Assembly (NCBI GenBank): GCA_913054135.1
Contig: CAJXJK010000014.1
Coordinates: 62,001-126,000, forward strand
Direction of reading: 5' to 3'
DNA from: an uncultured Flavobacteriales bacterium
Lineage (GTDB): Bacteria > Bacteroidota > Bacteroidia > Flavobacteriales_D > Crocinitomicaceae
Length of the DNA: 64,000 nucleotides
Program-made: the position numbers and the translations under genes
The notes under the pieces: model-generated
Seen by the model: only the letters and a program-made list of their open reading frames with translations
Databases searched by the model: none
What the model was told of the DNA's origin: nothing
Part shown: positions 35,070-42,364 of the stretch, piece by piece
Position numbering within the stretch: position 1 is the first letter of the stretch
Layout of the letters: each line of letters begins with the position of its first letter

Positions 35070-36812
35070 TTATCTTCTTCTACGTCTTTCTCTTGACGCG
35101 TATTTTCCTTTTCCTGAGTTTCCTCCACCGAAGTTTCCTCCGCCAGATCTTCTCTTACTTCGGTTTCCTCCACCTTTTCCGCCTCCGCTATTTCCTTTTT
35201 TCGTTTGCTCAACATTCATTTTCTTTCCTTCATAATCTACATTTTGTAGTTTGCTAAGGATAGCATCTGTTGATTCTTTATCAGCATCAAAGAATGAGAA
35301 GTTTTTAAGAATATCGATTTTACCAATTGAGCCCTTGTTTAAATCTGTGTTGTCACAAATCATTCTCAATAATGCTCCTTGATTTAATCCATCTTTATCA
35401 CCAAGATTTACAAAGAATCTGTTTTTGTTGTCGTCATCTCTGTCTCTTCTTCTTCTATTGCCGTCTCTACCGTCTCTTCCTGAAGATGCTTCAGCATCAA
35501 TATTTTTAGATTTTGAGTAATAGCTCAAAAACTTATTGAACTCAGCAGAAACGAATCTTTCAATTAAATCTTCTTTAGAAATGTCTTCGAATTTCTCCAT
35601 TACCGCCGGCATGTATTTGGCAATACCTTCTTTGTTCACTTCAACGTCAGACATCTTGTCAACCAAGTGCATCAGTTGCTTTTCACAAATTTGATCAGGA
35701 GATGGTAATTTTTGTGGAGTAAATGAAGTACCAATGATTCTTTCAATGCTGCTTAATTTTCTTCCTTCTCTTGGTCCAGCAAAAGCAACAGAAACTCCTT
35801 TCTTACCTGCTCTTGCAGTTCTTCCTGAACGGTGAGTGTAATTCTCAACTTCTTCAGGTAGATTATAATGAATTACGTGTGTAATATCGTCAACATCAAT
35901 TCCTCTTGCTGCCACATCAGTTGCAACTAGAACTTGAAGGGTTTTGTTTCTGAATTTCCCCATCACTCTATCTCTTTGTTGTTGAGATAAATCTCCGTGA
36001 AGTGGCTCAGCACTGTATCCATCAGCCATCAACTTATCAGCAACAGCAGCAGTTTCTCTTCTTGTTCTGCAAAACACTAGCCCATAAATATCAGGGTTGA
36101 AGTCTAAAAGTCTTTTTAAACCTTGATACTTATCTCTATCCTTAATTATATAAGAATGGTGTTCAATATTTTTGTTCGTCTCGTTCTTACCACCAACAGT
36201 GATTTCAAACGGCTCGCTCATGTAGTTTTTAGCAATTCTTGCAACCTCTTTAGGCATTGTTGCAGAGAATAACCAAACACATTTGTCATCTGGTGTTTTC
36301 TCAAGAATGCTATCAATGTCTTCTTTGAAGCCCATGTTCAACATTTCATCTGCCTCATCAAGAATAACAGTATCAACTTCATTCAGTTTGATTTTTCTTC
36401 TGTTAATCAAATCCATCAATCTACCAGGTGTTGCCACAACAATGTGTGCACCTTTCTCAATTTGTCTGATTTGCTTCATGATGTCAGTTCCACCATAAAC
36501 AGACACCACATTCAAACCTCTAATGTTTTTTGAATATGATTCTAAATCTCTACTGATTTGAATACATAACTCACGTGTAGGGCAAATTATAAGTCCTTGA
36601 GTTGCTTTTGTAGATGGATCAATATAGTTCAATAAAGGAAGACCAAATGAAGCTGTTTTACCAGTTCCGGTTGATGCTAATCCAATTAAATCACTAGGAT
36701 CATTTAATAAATGGGGAATTGCTTGTTGTTGGATTGGGGTTGGTTCAACAAAACCAATTTCTGTAATGGCCGACAGAATTTCTTCTGACAGTCCGAGTTC
36801 TTGAAACGTCAT
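35070..36812 (-). CDS. DEAD-box RNA helicase with DbpA-type RNA-binding domain
   Basis: 580 residues. Q motif (GFVEPTPIQQQAI), motif I ASTGTGKT, Ia PTRELC, II DEAD, III SAT, IV-VI (VFCRTRR, ATDVAARGID, HRSGRTARAG). A DbpA/CsdA RNA-binding domain follows (NRFFVNLGDKDGLNQGALLRMI ... FSFFDADKE), then a Gly/Arg/Lys-rich tail (GGGNFGGGNSGKGKY) typical of RNA-interacting disordered regions. It unwinds RNA for ribosome assembly or cold shock; DeaD/CsdA- versus DbpA-type cannot be decided here. The leader of about 110 nt carries a perfect palindrome (36856-36873) and may be regulated. Confidence 0.94.
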   Translation of the reverse strand: MTFQELGLSEEILSAITEIGFVEPTPIQQQAIPHLLNDPSDLIGLASTGTGKTASFGLPLLNYIDPSTKATQGLIICPTRELCIQISRDLESYSKNIRGLNVVSVYGGTDIMKQIRQIEKGAHIVVATPGRLMDLINRRKIKLNEVDTVILDEADEMLNMGFKEDIDSILEKTPDDKCVWLFSATMPKEVARIAKNYMSEPFEITVGGKNETNKNIEHHSYIIKDRDKYQGLKRLLDFNPDIYGLVFCRTRRETAAVADKLMADGYSAEPLHGDLSQQQRDRVMGKFRNKTLQVLVATDVAARGIDVDDITHVIHYNLPEEVENYTHRSGRTARAGKKGVSVAFAGPREGRKLSSIERIIGTSFTPQKLPSPDQICEKQLMHLVDKMSDVEVNKEGIAKYMPAVMEKFEDISKEDLIERFVSAEFNKFLSYYSKSKNIDAEASSGRDGRDGNRRRRDRDDDNKNRFFVNLGDKDGLNQGALLRMICDNTDLNKGSIGKIDILKNFSFFDADKESTDAILSKLQNVDYEGKKMNVEQTKKGNSGGGKGGGNRSKRRSGGGNFGGGNSGKGKYASRERRRRR

Positions 36813-36855
36813 AATCTTATTTAGTTAGTACACACAAGCCAAATCTCAATTCTAA

Positions 36856-36873
36856 TTTCGATAACTATCGAAA
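36856..36873. repeat. Palindrome in the helicase leader
   Basis: TTTCGATA, spacer AC, TATCGAAA: 8-bp perfect arms, 43 nt upstream of the helicase ATG and downstream of its likely promoter. It could be an RNA hairpin in the leader or an operator. Confidence 0.6.
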
Positions 36874-36919
36874 CCCACTAAATACGACAGAACCAAAACT
36901 CGGCGCGAAAAATTTTGTG

Positions 36920-36927
36920 CAAATGTA
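36920..36927 (-). promoter_or_regulatory. -7 element of the helicase-typA operon
   Basis: TACATTTG on the minus strand, exact TAnnTTTG; it predicts a leader of just over 100 nt. Confidence 0.45.
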
Positions 36928-37171
36928 CGTCTTCTCTATGAATAATACATTATTAAAGCCTTTTTTACCGCTATTATTCAATATAGTTTCGATAAGTGAC
37001 CTGTTTTTTGGGATTAAAAGGATTGTTTTTTTGTAAAAGGTTCTAAAATAAGGAGTTAAAAGCGAACTTTTTGAGCACTTATGCCGTAGAAATTATAGAA
37101 TTAGATATGTTAATAACCGTTAACTGTTTGCAAGATAAATCCGTTTTAACAACACTTTATTTTAAAAGTGG

Positions 37172-37179
37172 TATTTTTG
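37172..37179 (+). promoter_or_regulatory. -7 element of the M23 peptidase gene
   Basis: TATTTTTG, exact TAnnTTTG, 25 nt before the ATG at 37205. Confidence 0.5.
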
Positions 37180-37204
37180 CAACCGTAACCGTGAAAAACT
37201 GTAG

Positions 37205-38158
37205 ATGAAAAGACTGATAGCAATAGTAGCTTTGTTAGTATGTGGGATAGGGTCATTCGCTCAACCAGGAGTGCCAATTGATACATTAGATACGCCTGAT
37301 GGTAAGATGTTCATTTATGCCAACAGAACTTGGGAATACGAATCAGATAGAAACTTTGACGGAGTTTTATGTCCGGATGTTGACGAGTTAGTAAAAACTG
37401 ACACCAATTTTCAGTACAAATCTTATTGGCTTACTGATAGAACGATCACTTGTACTTCAAATGAAGTAGAGAACATGAACGATACTCTTTGGTTATGCAC
37501 GGTAGATACAATTCATGATAGTTCATCTATTCCGCATCCAGGAAGAATTACTTCAAGATACGGTTGGAGACATGGTAGAAATCACAATGGGATAGATATA
37601 GATTTAGAAACTGGAGATACAGTGAAGGCTGCCTTTGATGGTAGAGTTCGATATTCTCAAATGCATGATGGAGGATTTGGAAATCTTGTTATCATCAGGC
37701 ATTATAATGGTTTAGAGACCTATTATGCCCACAATTCTAAGTTGTTAGTTGCACCTAATCAAGAAGTAAAAGCTGGTGAGCCCATTTCATTAGGTGGAAA
37801 TACTGGAAGGTCAACAGGATCACACTTGCACTTTGAGGTGAGGTTTTATGACAATCCAATCAATCCTGAGAACCTTTTCAACTTTCAAGACAAGTACGTA
37901 GACGATAATCTATTGGTGCACTCAGGAATTTTTAGACCAGGTTCTTCAAGACATAAATCAACTAGTTCAGGTCACAACACTGGTGGTTCAAGCTATAAGA
38001 TTGATAAGTCTTCAAGAACTCATAAGGTTCGTAGCGGAGATTCACTTTATGGTATTTCGTTGAAATACGGAGTAAGTCTTGGTCAGATTTACAGAATGAA
38101 TGGACTCAATGAGAATTCAATTCTTCAAATCGGGCAAACAATCAAAGTTAAGCCTTGA
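37205..38158 (+). CDS. Secreted M23-family endopeptidase with C-terminal LysM
   Basis: 317 residues, signal peptide MKRLIAIVALLVCGIGSFAQ. An N-terminal region of about 90 residues with three Cys of unknown role precedes the M23 (lysostaphin/LytM-like) domain: ITSRYGWRHGRNHNGIDIDL with zinc ligands H127 and D131, and SGSHLHFEV-type motif with H207 and H209 (STGSHLHFE). The C-terminus holds a LysM module (HKVRSGDSLYGISLKYGVSL ... QIGQTIKV), which binds peptidoglycan. It probably cuts peptide cross-links in the periplasm. The stop TGA overlaps the ATG of a 60-residue protein (TGATG), so they are coupled. Confidence 0.92.
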   Translation: MKRLIAIVALLVCGIGSFAQPGVPIDTLDTPDGKMFIYANRTWEYESDRNFDGVLCPDVDELVKTDTNFQYKSYWLTDRTITCTSNEVENMNDTLWLCTVDTIHDSSSIPHPGRITSRYGWRHGRNHNGIDIDLETGDTVKAAFDGRVRYSQMHDGGFGNLVIIRHYNGLETYYAHNSKLLVAPNQEVKAGEPISLGGNTGRSTGSHLHFEVRFYDNPINPENLFNFQDKYVDDNLLVHSGIFRPGSSRHKSTSSGHNTGGSSYKIDKSSRTHKVRSGDSLYGISLKYGVSLGQIYRMNGLNENSILQIGQTIKVKP

Positions 38159-38340
38159 TGCCTAAGGTGGTCATAGAAATAACAGAAGATCACATCATTA
38201 CTAAGGACGACATTCAAGGTGTTGTCAAACATTCAAAAGGAAAGTTTCCTGCATATGTGAAAGTAGGTGATATTGTTCAATACGCCGAACATGGCTTTCA
38301 TGACGTAGTTGATTCAGAAGGAAACTTTATTTACAGATAA
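38158..38340 (+). CDS. Small protein, 60 aa, coupled to the M23 peptidase
   Basis: 60 residues from ATG 38158; a TTG one codon upstream is possible but the ATG fits the TGATG overlap with the peptidase stop. No signal peptide. The sequence is beta-rich and acidic (VVIEITEDHIITKDDIQG, KVGDIVQYAEHGFHDVV). I do not recognise a family. The overlap and the terminator after it make it part of the peptidase operon. Confidence 0.7.
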   Translation: MPKVVIEITEDHIITKDDIQGVVKHSKGKFPAYVKVGDIVQYAEHGFHDVVDSEGNFIYR

Positions 38341-38456
38341 TTTTATTGGTCAAGGTTTTTTGAACTTTATTCTAAGATTTATAGAAATGATTAACTATCT
38401 TTCTTTTCCTATTTAAATATTCAGAACATCACTAGGTTTTATTCTTAACCAGAAGC

Positions 38457-38497
38457 AGCCCTTCTTCTATGCCAACGGCTAGGGGAGGGGCTTTTTT
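38457..38497 (+). terminator. Rho-independent terminator of the M23 operon
   Basis: 11-bp stem AGCCCTTCTTC (38457-38467) with GGGGAGGGGCT (38482-38492), three G-T wobbles, 14-nt loop, then TTTTTT. It reaches the stop codon of the converging GNAT gene. Confidence 0.75.
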
Positions 38498-38987
38498 ATA
38501 GCATCAATTGCCAAAAGCCCACATCTAACCATTGGTCAAATTTGTGGCCAACCTCTTTAAAGTGTGCAACTTTTGTAAAACCAAAAGATTCGTGAAGCTT
38601 AACACTTGCATCATTTGGTAATGTGATTCCACCTATTGCAGTTCTCAAATCAACTGCTTTCATTTCTATCAGTAATTGAGCATAGAGCTTTTTGGCAATA
38701 CCTTTTCGGTAATGATCCTTGTGAACGTAAACGCTTGACTCGGATGAGTTTGCATAGGCAATTCTCGTTCTGAAAATACCCGCATATGCGTATCCTATAA
38801 TTTGACCATCTTCTTCATAAACGAGATAAGGGTACTTTTCAAGTATAGTCGCAATACGATCGGCAAAGTCTTTTGCTGAAAGCAACTCTGTTTCAAAAGT
38901 GACTGTGCTGGTTTTAATGTAGTAATTATAGATTTTTACAATCTGATCAGCATCATTAGGGCTTGCAGGTCTAATCATTGATAGCAT
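38496..38987 (-). CDS. GNAT N-acetyltransferase, phosphinothricin/methionine-sulfone acetyltransferase-like
   Basis: 163 residues. The MnaT/Pat-type pattern is plain: MIRPASPNDADQIVKIYNYYIKTSTVTFE at the start, IGYAYAG-FRTRIAY, SSVYVHKDHYRKGIAKKLYAQ with the acetyl-CoA pyrophosphate loop (R/KGxA-type), GGITLPNDASVKLHESFGF, and a C-terminal VGHKFDQWLDVGFWQ. Such enzymes acetylate methionine derivatives or glufosinate-like amino groups. Two in-frame ATG codons, 38985-38987 and 38976-38978, are both compatible; either way the start overlaps the glycosyltransferase gene end. Last gene of the padR-pspC operon. Confidence 0.88.
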   Translation of the reverse strand: MLSMIRPASPNDADQIVKIYNYYIKTSTVTFETELLSAKDFADRIATILEKYPYLVYEEDGQIIGYAYAGIFRTRIAYANSSESSVYVHKDHYRKGIAKKLYAQLLIEMKAVDLRTAIGGITLPNDASVKLHESFGFTKVAHFKEVGHKFDQWLDVGFWQLML

Positions 38988-40113
38988 TCAAATAGAATTC
39001 CTTGATTTGAGATTTAATTTTTTCTGCTCCAAATTTAGTTCGAATTTCATTTGAAAGTTCAGAAGAAGAGTAATTTTTATATTCTCCGACCATATCTAGA
39101 ATTGCAGCTGACAGTGCTTTGTTGTCTTTTGTTTCAATGAGTATTCCATTTTTTGAATTCACATATTCTTCTGGCCCTCCACACTTTGTGCTGATTACAG
39201 GTTTACCGGCAAGTAGGGCTTCGGCAACCGTCATTCCAAATGTCTCAAAATTTGAATTGCAAATGTAAAAATCATAATTGTGATAAGCACTGATTACTTC
39301 ATCATGTTCAAGCCTTCCTCTAAAGGTGATATGATTTTGTAATCCAAGATCTTTGACCAAGGCTTTGATTAGTGCTTCATCAGGGCCTCCACCAATTATG
39401 GTTAAGTTAAGATTTTCATGAGTTTCGTTCGCATTTTTGAAAGCAGAAATTAGCCCCGTGACATTCTTGGTATCATCTACCAAGTCAGAAACAGTAAGAA
39501 TTTCAATTCTATCTTCCCTGTCATTAGTTGAGGTGTCAATTTGTTCTTCAATTAAGTTTGGAATCACGATTGAATCAAAAGAAGTATTCTCTTTAAATTT
39601 TCTTTGAAGAAGTTCACTTACAACCGATATGCCTTTCGCTTTACCTAAAACTTGTTTGTAGATAGTAATATCGGCAGCATTCTTTTTATCGTATTCACCA
39701 TTGATGTGACCAGACCAGTGTTCTGTTATAACAAAGGGCACTCCCTTTTTTCGTAAATCTAGTGCTAAGAAGGCGGAGCGATAAGGGACGTGAACATGAC
39801 ATAGGTCAGGCTTGAAATCCACATTTTTGAATGCTAATATTTGTGCCAATTTATAGCGCCTGGCGTTTGTAACTTTTCTTAGTGCAGACTGAGATTGTTT
39901 GAAGTATACAATTCGTTCCCGAATCCCGTTTTCAGTATTCTCTACAAATTCAAATTTCTTTGATAGGTCTGGAACTCCTTGAACATAAATAACAAAAACG
40001 TTGAATTCATCTTTCATTAAGATGGCTTGCTTTTGAATAAATGTCCCGAGTTGGACATCCAATTTATTTGGATACCATCTCGGGAGCACTAATATGTTCT
40101 TTTTGTTAATCAA
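38971..40113 (-). CDS. Glycosyltransferase family 4 protein
   Basis: 380 residues, GT-B fold, cytoplasmic or membrane-attached. N-terminal domain with LVLPRWYPNKLDVQLGTFI and HVHVPYRSA; the C-terminal Rossmann-like domain has ILTVSDLVDDTKNVTGLI, GGGPDEALI and the EX7E retaining motif NFETFGMTVAEALLAGKPVI. It would transfer a sugar from a nucleotide donor during cell-surface glycan synthesis; substrate unknown. TTG start overlaps the pspC-type gene stop as TTGA, so translation is coupled. It lies between PspC and a GNAT enzyme, a context that does not identify the glycan. Confidence 0.88.
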   Translation of the reverse strand: MINKKNILVLPRWYPNKLDVQLGTFIQKQAILMKDEFNVFVIYVQGVPDLSKKFEFVENTENGIRERIVYFKQSQSALRKVTNARRYKLAQILAFKNVDFKPDLCHVHVPYRSAFLALDLRKKGVPFVITEHWSGHINGEYDKKNAADITIYKQVLGKAKGISVVSELLQRKFKENTSFDSIVIPNLIEEQIDTSTNDREDRIEILTVSDLVDDTKNVTGLISAFKNANETHENLNLTIIGGGPDEALIKALVKDLGLQNHITFRGRLEHDEVISAYHNYDFYICNSNFETFGMTVAEALLAGKPVISTKCGGPEEYVNSKNGILIETKDNKALSAAILDMVGEYKNYSSSELSNEIRTKFGAEKIKSQIKEFYLNAIND

Positions 40114-41735
40114 AAGCTATCGTACATTCTTCTTTTATCTCTGCATTCAGAGCAATTAAACCCTTCAGATGTTGCTGACCAAGTGGTACCATTGAACATT
40201 TCATTATGACGGTAATAATCGTCTGAAACATCTACTTGTATTCGATCAATGTTCTTTCCAAATTTAATCTTTTTACCTGTCGGAACGTGAATTTCAACTA
40301 TTACTTGCTGATTTCTGAGTCGTTCTTCTTTGTTGATAGTAAAGTACGGATCTAAAGAGATAGTATTGTTTGAAGCATCAATTTTATAATCTATGTTTTC
40401 AGCTTTATGAATGGCCTCTTTATGAAACAATCCATTACTGCCTTTATAAAGTATCACTTCAAAATCAGTGCTGTCATTTTTATGTACGATTCTAAGTTCA
40501 GGATATCCCAATCTCACCTTTTCGTCTTCAACTCTTATGAGCTCAGAATAATTCCAAACATTATTATACTCTATGAAGTTTGAAAAAATGTCATCTTCAG
40601 CAACATCTACAAAAAGTGTATTCGTTGAGTCCACTTCAACGGGAACTTCATAGTCAATCTCTACTTGATTTCTGAAATTCATTCCTAATTCGATTCCTGT
40701 TAGTGCTAAAGTGGTTGCTCCAATAAACCAAATCACAGAGGACGTAATAGCGATCTTTTTGTATTTCGTAGTGATTCCAAATAACATCTTAACACCTGTA
40801 AAAATCAGTGATGCTATTGGTATGAAGGTGACTATTAGTATTGCGAAGAAAACCATTCCGCTTCTGTTTTCAGGATAAAGAATCCCTAATAGTGTGGGTA
40901 AGTCTTCTACTTGTTCGGTACCAACTAGAGGTAATAAACCTGTGTCTCCAAATAGAATTATAAAGAGAACAAGAAGACCAACAATTCCACCTATGGTGAA
41001 TAGGATACCGAATATCTTCGATAGTGACTGGGCAAGCTTTGAACTTGCTTTTACTCCTTGGTTAACCGCTTTTTTGAAGTTAGACTTTACATCTGAAGCA
41101 CCATCTTTCACCCCATCTTTCATGCCTTGAACATGGTCTTTGATGGAGTCAAGTGTCACTGGTTCACCTTGCATTTCAAGAATTTCAGCTGTTGTTTTAG
41201 CTTCAGGAATTACTACCCAGAGAATGATATAAAGTAAAATACCTGAACCTCCTAAAATAACAAGAAGTACGAATGCGATTTTGATGAGTACCGGATCGAT
41301 TCCGAAAAACCATCCAAGCCCAGTACATACACCACCAACCGAGCCATTTTGCTCATCTCGGTATAGTCTTCGGCGTCCGTTATTTTTTGTTGAGCCTTCG
41401 CTCTTAACTTCTTCTGCTTCTACGAATTCAGCTTGCTCTTCTGATTGAGTACCGGCATGTGCTTGGGGTTCATCTGATATGTAATCTTCAGGTTTTCCCA
41501 TGATTTCCACTACCGTTTCAACATCAGAATCAATTATAACTTCTTTTCTGTCGGATATCTTTTCATGAAATAGCTCGGCTATTCTTGATTCGATATCTGA
41601 CATGATTTCATCACAATCTTCTTCGTGTTGAAAATTACGTTTTATAGATTCAAGGTAGAGACTAAGCTTTTCAAAAGCTTGCTCTTCAATGTTGAAAACA
41701 AATCCAGCAATGTTTATTGATATTGTCTTGTTCAT
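40110..41735 (-). CDS. PspC-domain membrane protein
   Basis: 541 residues. N-terminal cytoplasmic region of about 100 residues (ISINIAGFVFNIEEQAFEKL ... EIMGKPEDYI), then a PspC domain at about 120-180 (RRLYRDEQNGSVGGVCTGLGWFFGIDPVLIKIAFVL ... LLYIILWVVIPEA), then further transmembrane segments (about 235-260, 290-312, 325-350) and a periplasmic C-terminal beta-rich part with a terminal C-x2-C (NCSEC). PspC proteins are envelope-stress sensors/effectors; the Bacteroidota form is fused to such long tails. It directly follows a PadR regulator gene, 8 bp apart, and is almost certainly under its control. Confidence 0.88.
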   Translation of the reverse strand: MNKTISINIAGFVFNIEEQAFEKLSLYLESIKRNFQHEEDCDEIMSDIESRIAELFHEKISDRKEVIIDSDVETVVEIMGKPEDYISDEPQAHAGTQSEEQAEFVEAEEVKSEGSTKNNGRRRLYRDEQNGSVGGVCTGLGWFFGIDPVLIKIAFVLLVILGGSGILLYIILWVVIPEAKTTAEILEMQGEPVTLDSIKDHVQGMKDGVKDGASDVKSNFKKAVNQGVKASSKLAQSLSKIFGILFTIGGIVGLLVLFIILFGDTGLLPLVGTEQVEDLPTLLGILYPENRSGMVFFAILIVTFIPIASLIFTGVKMLFGITTKYKKIAITSSVIWFIGATTLALTGIELGMNFRNQVEIDYEVPVEVDSTNTLFVDVAEDDIFSNFIEYNNVWNYSELIRVEDEKVRLGYPELRIVHKNDSTDFEVILYKGSNGLFHKEAIHKAENIDYKIDASNNTISLDPYFTINKEERLRNQQVIVEIHVPTGKKIKFGKNIDRIQVDVSDDYYRHNEMFNGTTWSATSEGFNCSECRDKRRMYDSF

Positions 41736-41743
41736 CTTCTTAA

Positions 41744-42067
41744 TTATTTTGAAATGAGTTGAACTGCTTCATACAGCTCATTCCAGGTTTTCTTTAATTC
41801 AGTTAAAAATTGTTGACCATCTTCGGTCAATGCGTAGTACTTACGAGGTGGTCCGGATGACGACTCCACCCAATTATATTGTAATAATCCCGCATTCTTT
41901 AAGCGGGTTAACAATGGGTAAAGTGTTCCTTCCACCACAATAAGTTTGGCCTCTTTCAGCTCCTGAATGATATCAGAAGGATAGGCCTCTCTTTTTGATA
42001 GCACAGTTAGGATACAGTATTCAAGAATACCTTTCCGCATTTGTGCTTTGGTGTTTTCTACTTTCAT
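41744..42067 (-). CDS. PadR-family transcriptional regulator
   Basis: 107 residues, typical of the short PadR-s2 group: a winged helix (RKGILEYCILTVLSKREAYPSDIIQELKEA, GTLYPLLTRLKNAGLLQYNWVESSSGPPRKYYALTEDGQQFL) and a short dimerisation helix. It heads a four-gene operon (PspC, glycosyltransferase, GNAT). A long palindrome made of two TACTATG-type half-sites overlaps its promoter, as expected for an autoregulating repressor. Bacteroidota commonly pair such PadR genes with PspC genes. Effector unknown. Confidence 0.93.
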   Translation of the reverse strand: MKVENTKAQMRKGILEYCILTVLSKREAYPSDIIQELKEAKLIVVEGTLYPLLTRLKNAGLLQYNWVESSSGPPRKYYALTEDGQQFLTELKKTWNELYEAVQLISK

Positions 42068-42135
42068 TTTCGATTTTTTACTGATTTGAAGATGTGCACC
42101 TCCTCAATTCAATTATTCATTTTATTGTTTCACAT

Positions 42136-42167
42136 CAAAGGTATATAAAAAATATAGTACTATGCAA
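42136..42167 (-). promoter_or_regulatory. Promoter of padR-pspC operon
   Basis: TTG (42167-42165), 21 nt, then TACCTTTG (42143-42136) on the minus strand. The TTG lies in the centre of the palindrome at 42150-42184, so a bound regulator would block RNA polymerase. Confidence 0.65.
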
Positions 42168-42184
42168 TACATAGTACTATATTT
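42150..42184. promoter_or_regulatory. Putative PadR operator, 15-bp perfect inverted repeat
   Basis: Arms AAATATAGTACTATG (42150-42164) and CATAGTACTATATTT (42170-42184) with 5-nt spacer CAATA. Each arm itself contains the palindrome ATAGTACTAT. The TACTATG/CATAGTA half-sites are the kind bound by PadR-s2 regulators. Confidence 0.8.
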
Positions 42185-42364
42185 AATTCTTCCGCAAAGA
42201 AGCGAATACCTCTTAAGGTCTTTGTTAGTAAAGGATAGGGGGTGTCGAAAAAAAGTAAATAAAAAATTGAGAAAATTCGGATTCTTTAAAAATCTGCATC
42301 AAAAATGAGTTTTCACCTGTAAGATAATTGGGCAAAATTGAGTAGAATCTGGCCTTAATTGAAT

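Larger units (their letters stand above)
36813..37204. other. Divergent 392-bp intergenic region
   Basis: Gene-free stretch between the helicase (-) and M23 peptidase (+) genes. It contains a -7 element for each side (36920-36927 minus; 37172-37179 plus), the palindrome TTTCGATA-AC-TATCGAAA in the helicase leader, and a second half-copy TTTCGATAA at 36987-36995. No open frame or RNA gene that I can support. Confidence 0.7.
42068..42364. other. Intergenic region with PadR operator and promoter
   Basis: 297-bp gap. It holds the -33/-7 promoter (42136-42167, minus) and PadR-type palindrome for the operon at 38496-42067. AGGAGGTG lies on the minus strand 30 nt before the padR ATG, too far to act as its ribosome site. 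In the rest (42185-42364), the tail side of the GMC gene, I see no terminator hairpin, open frame or RNA gene. Confidence 0.7.
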
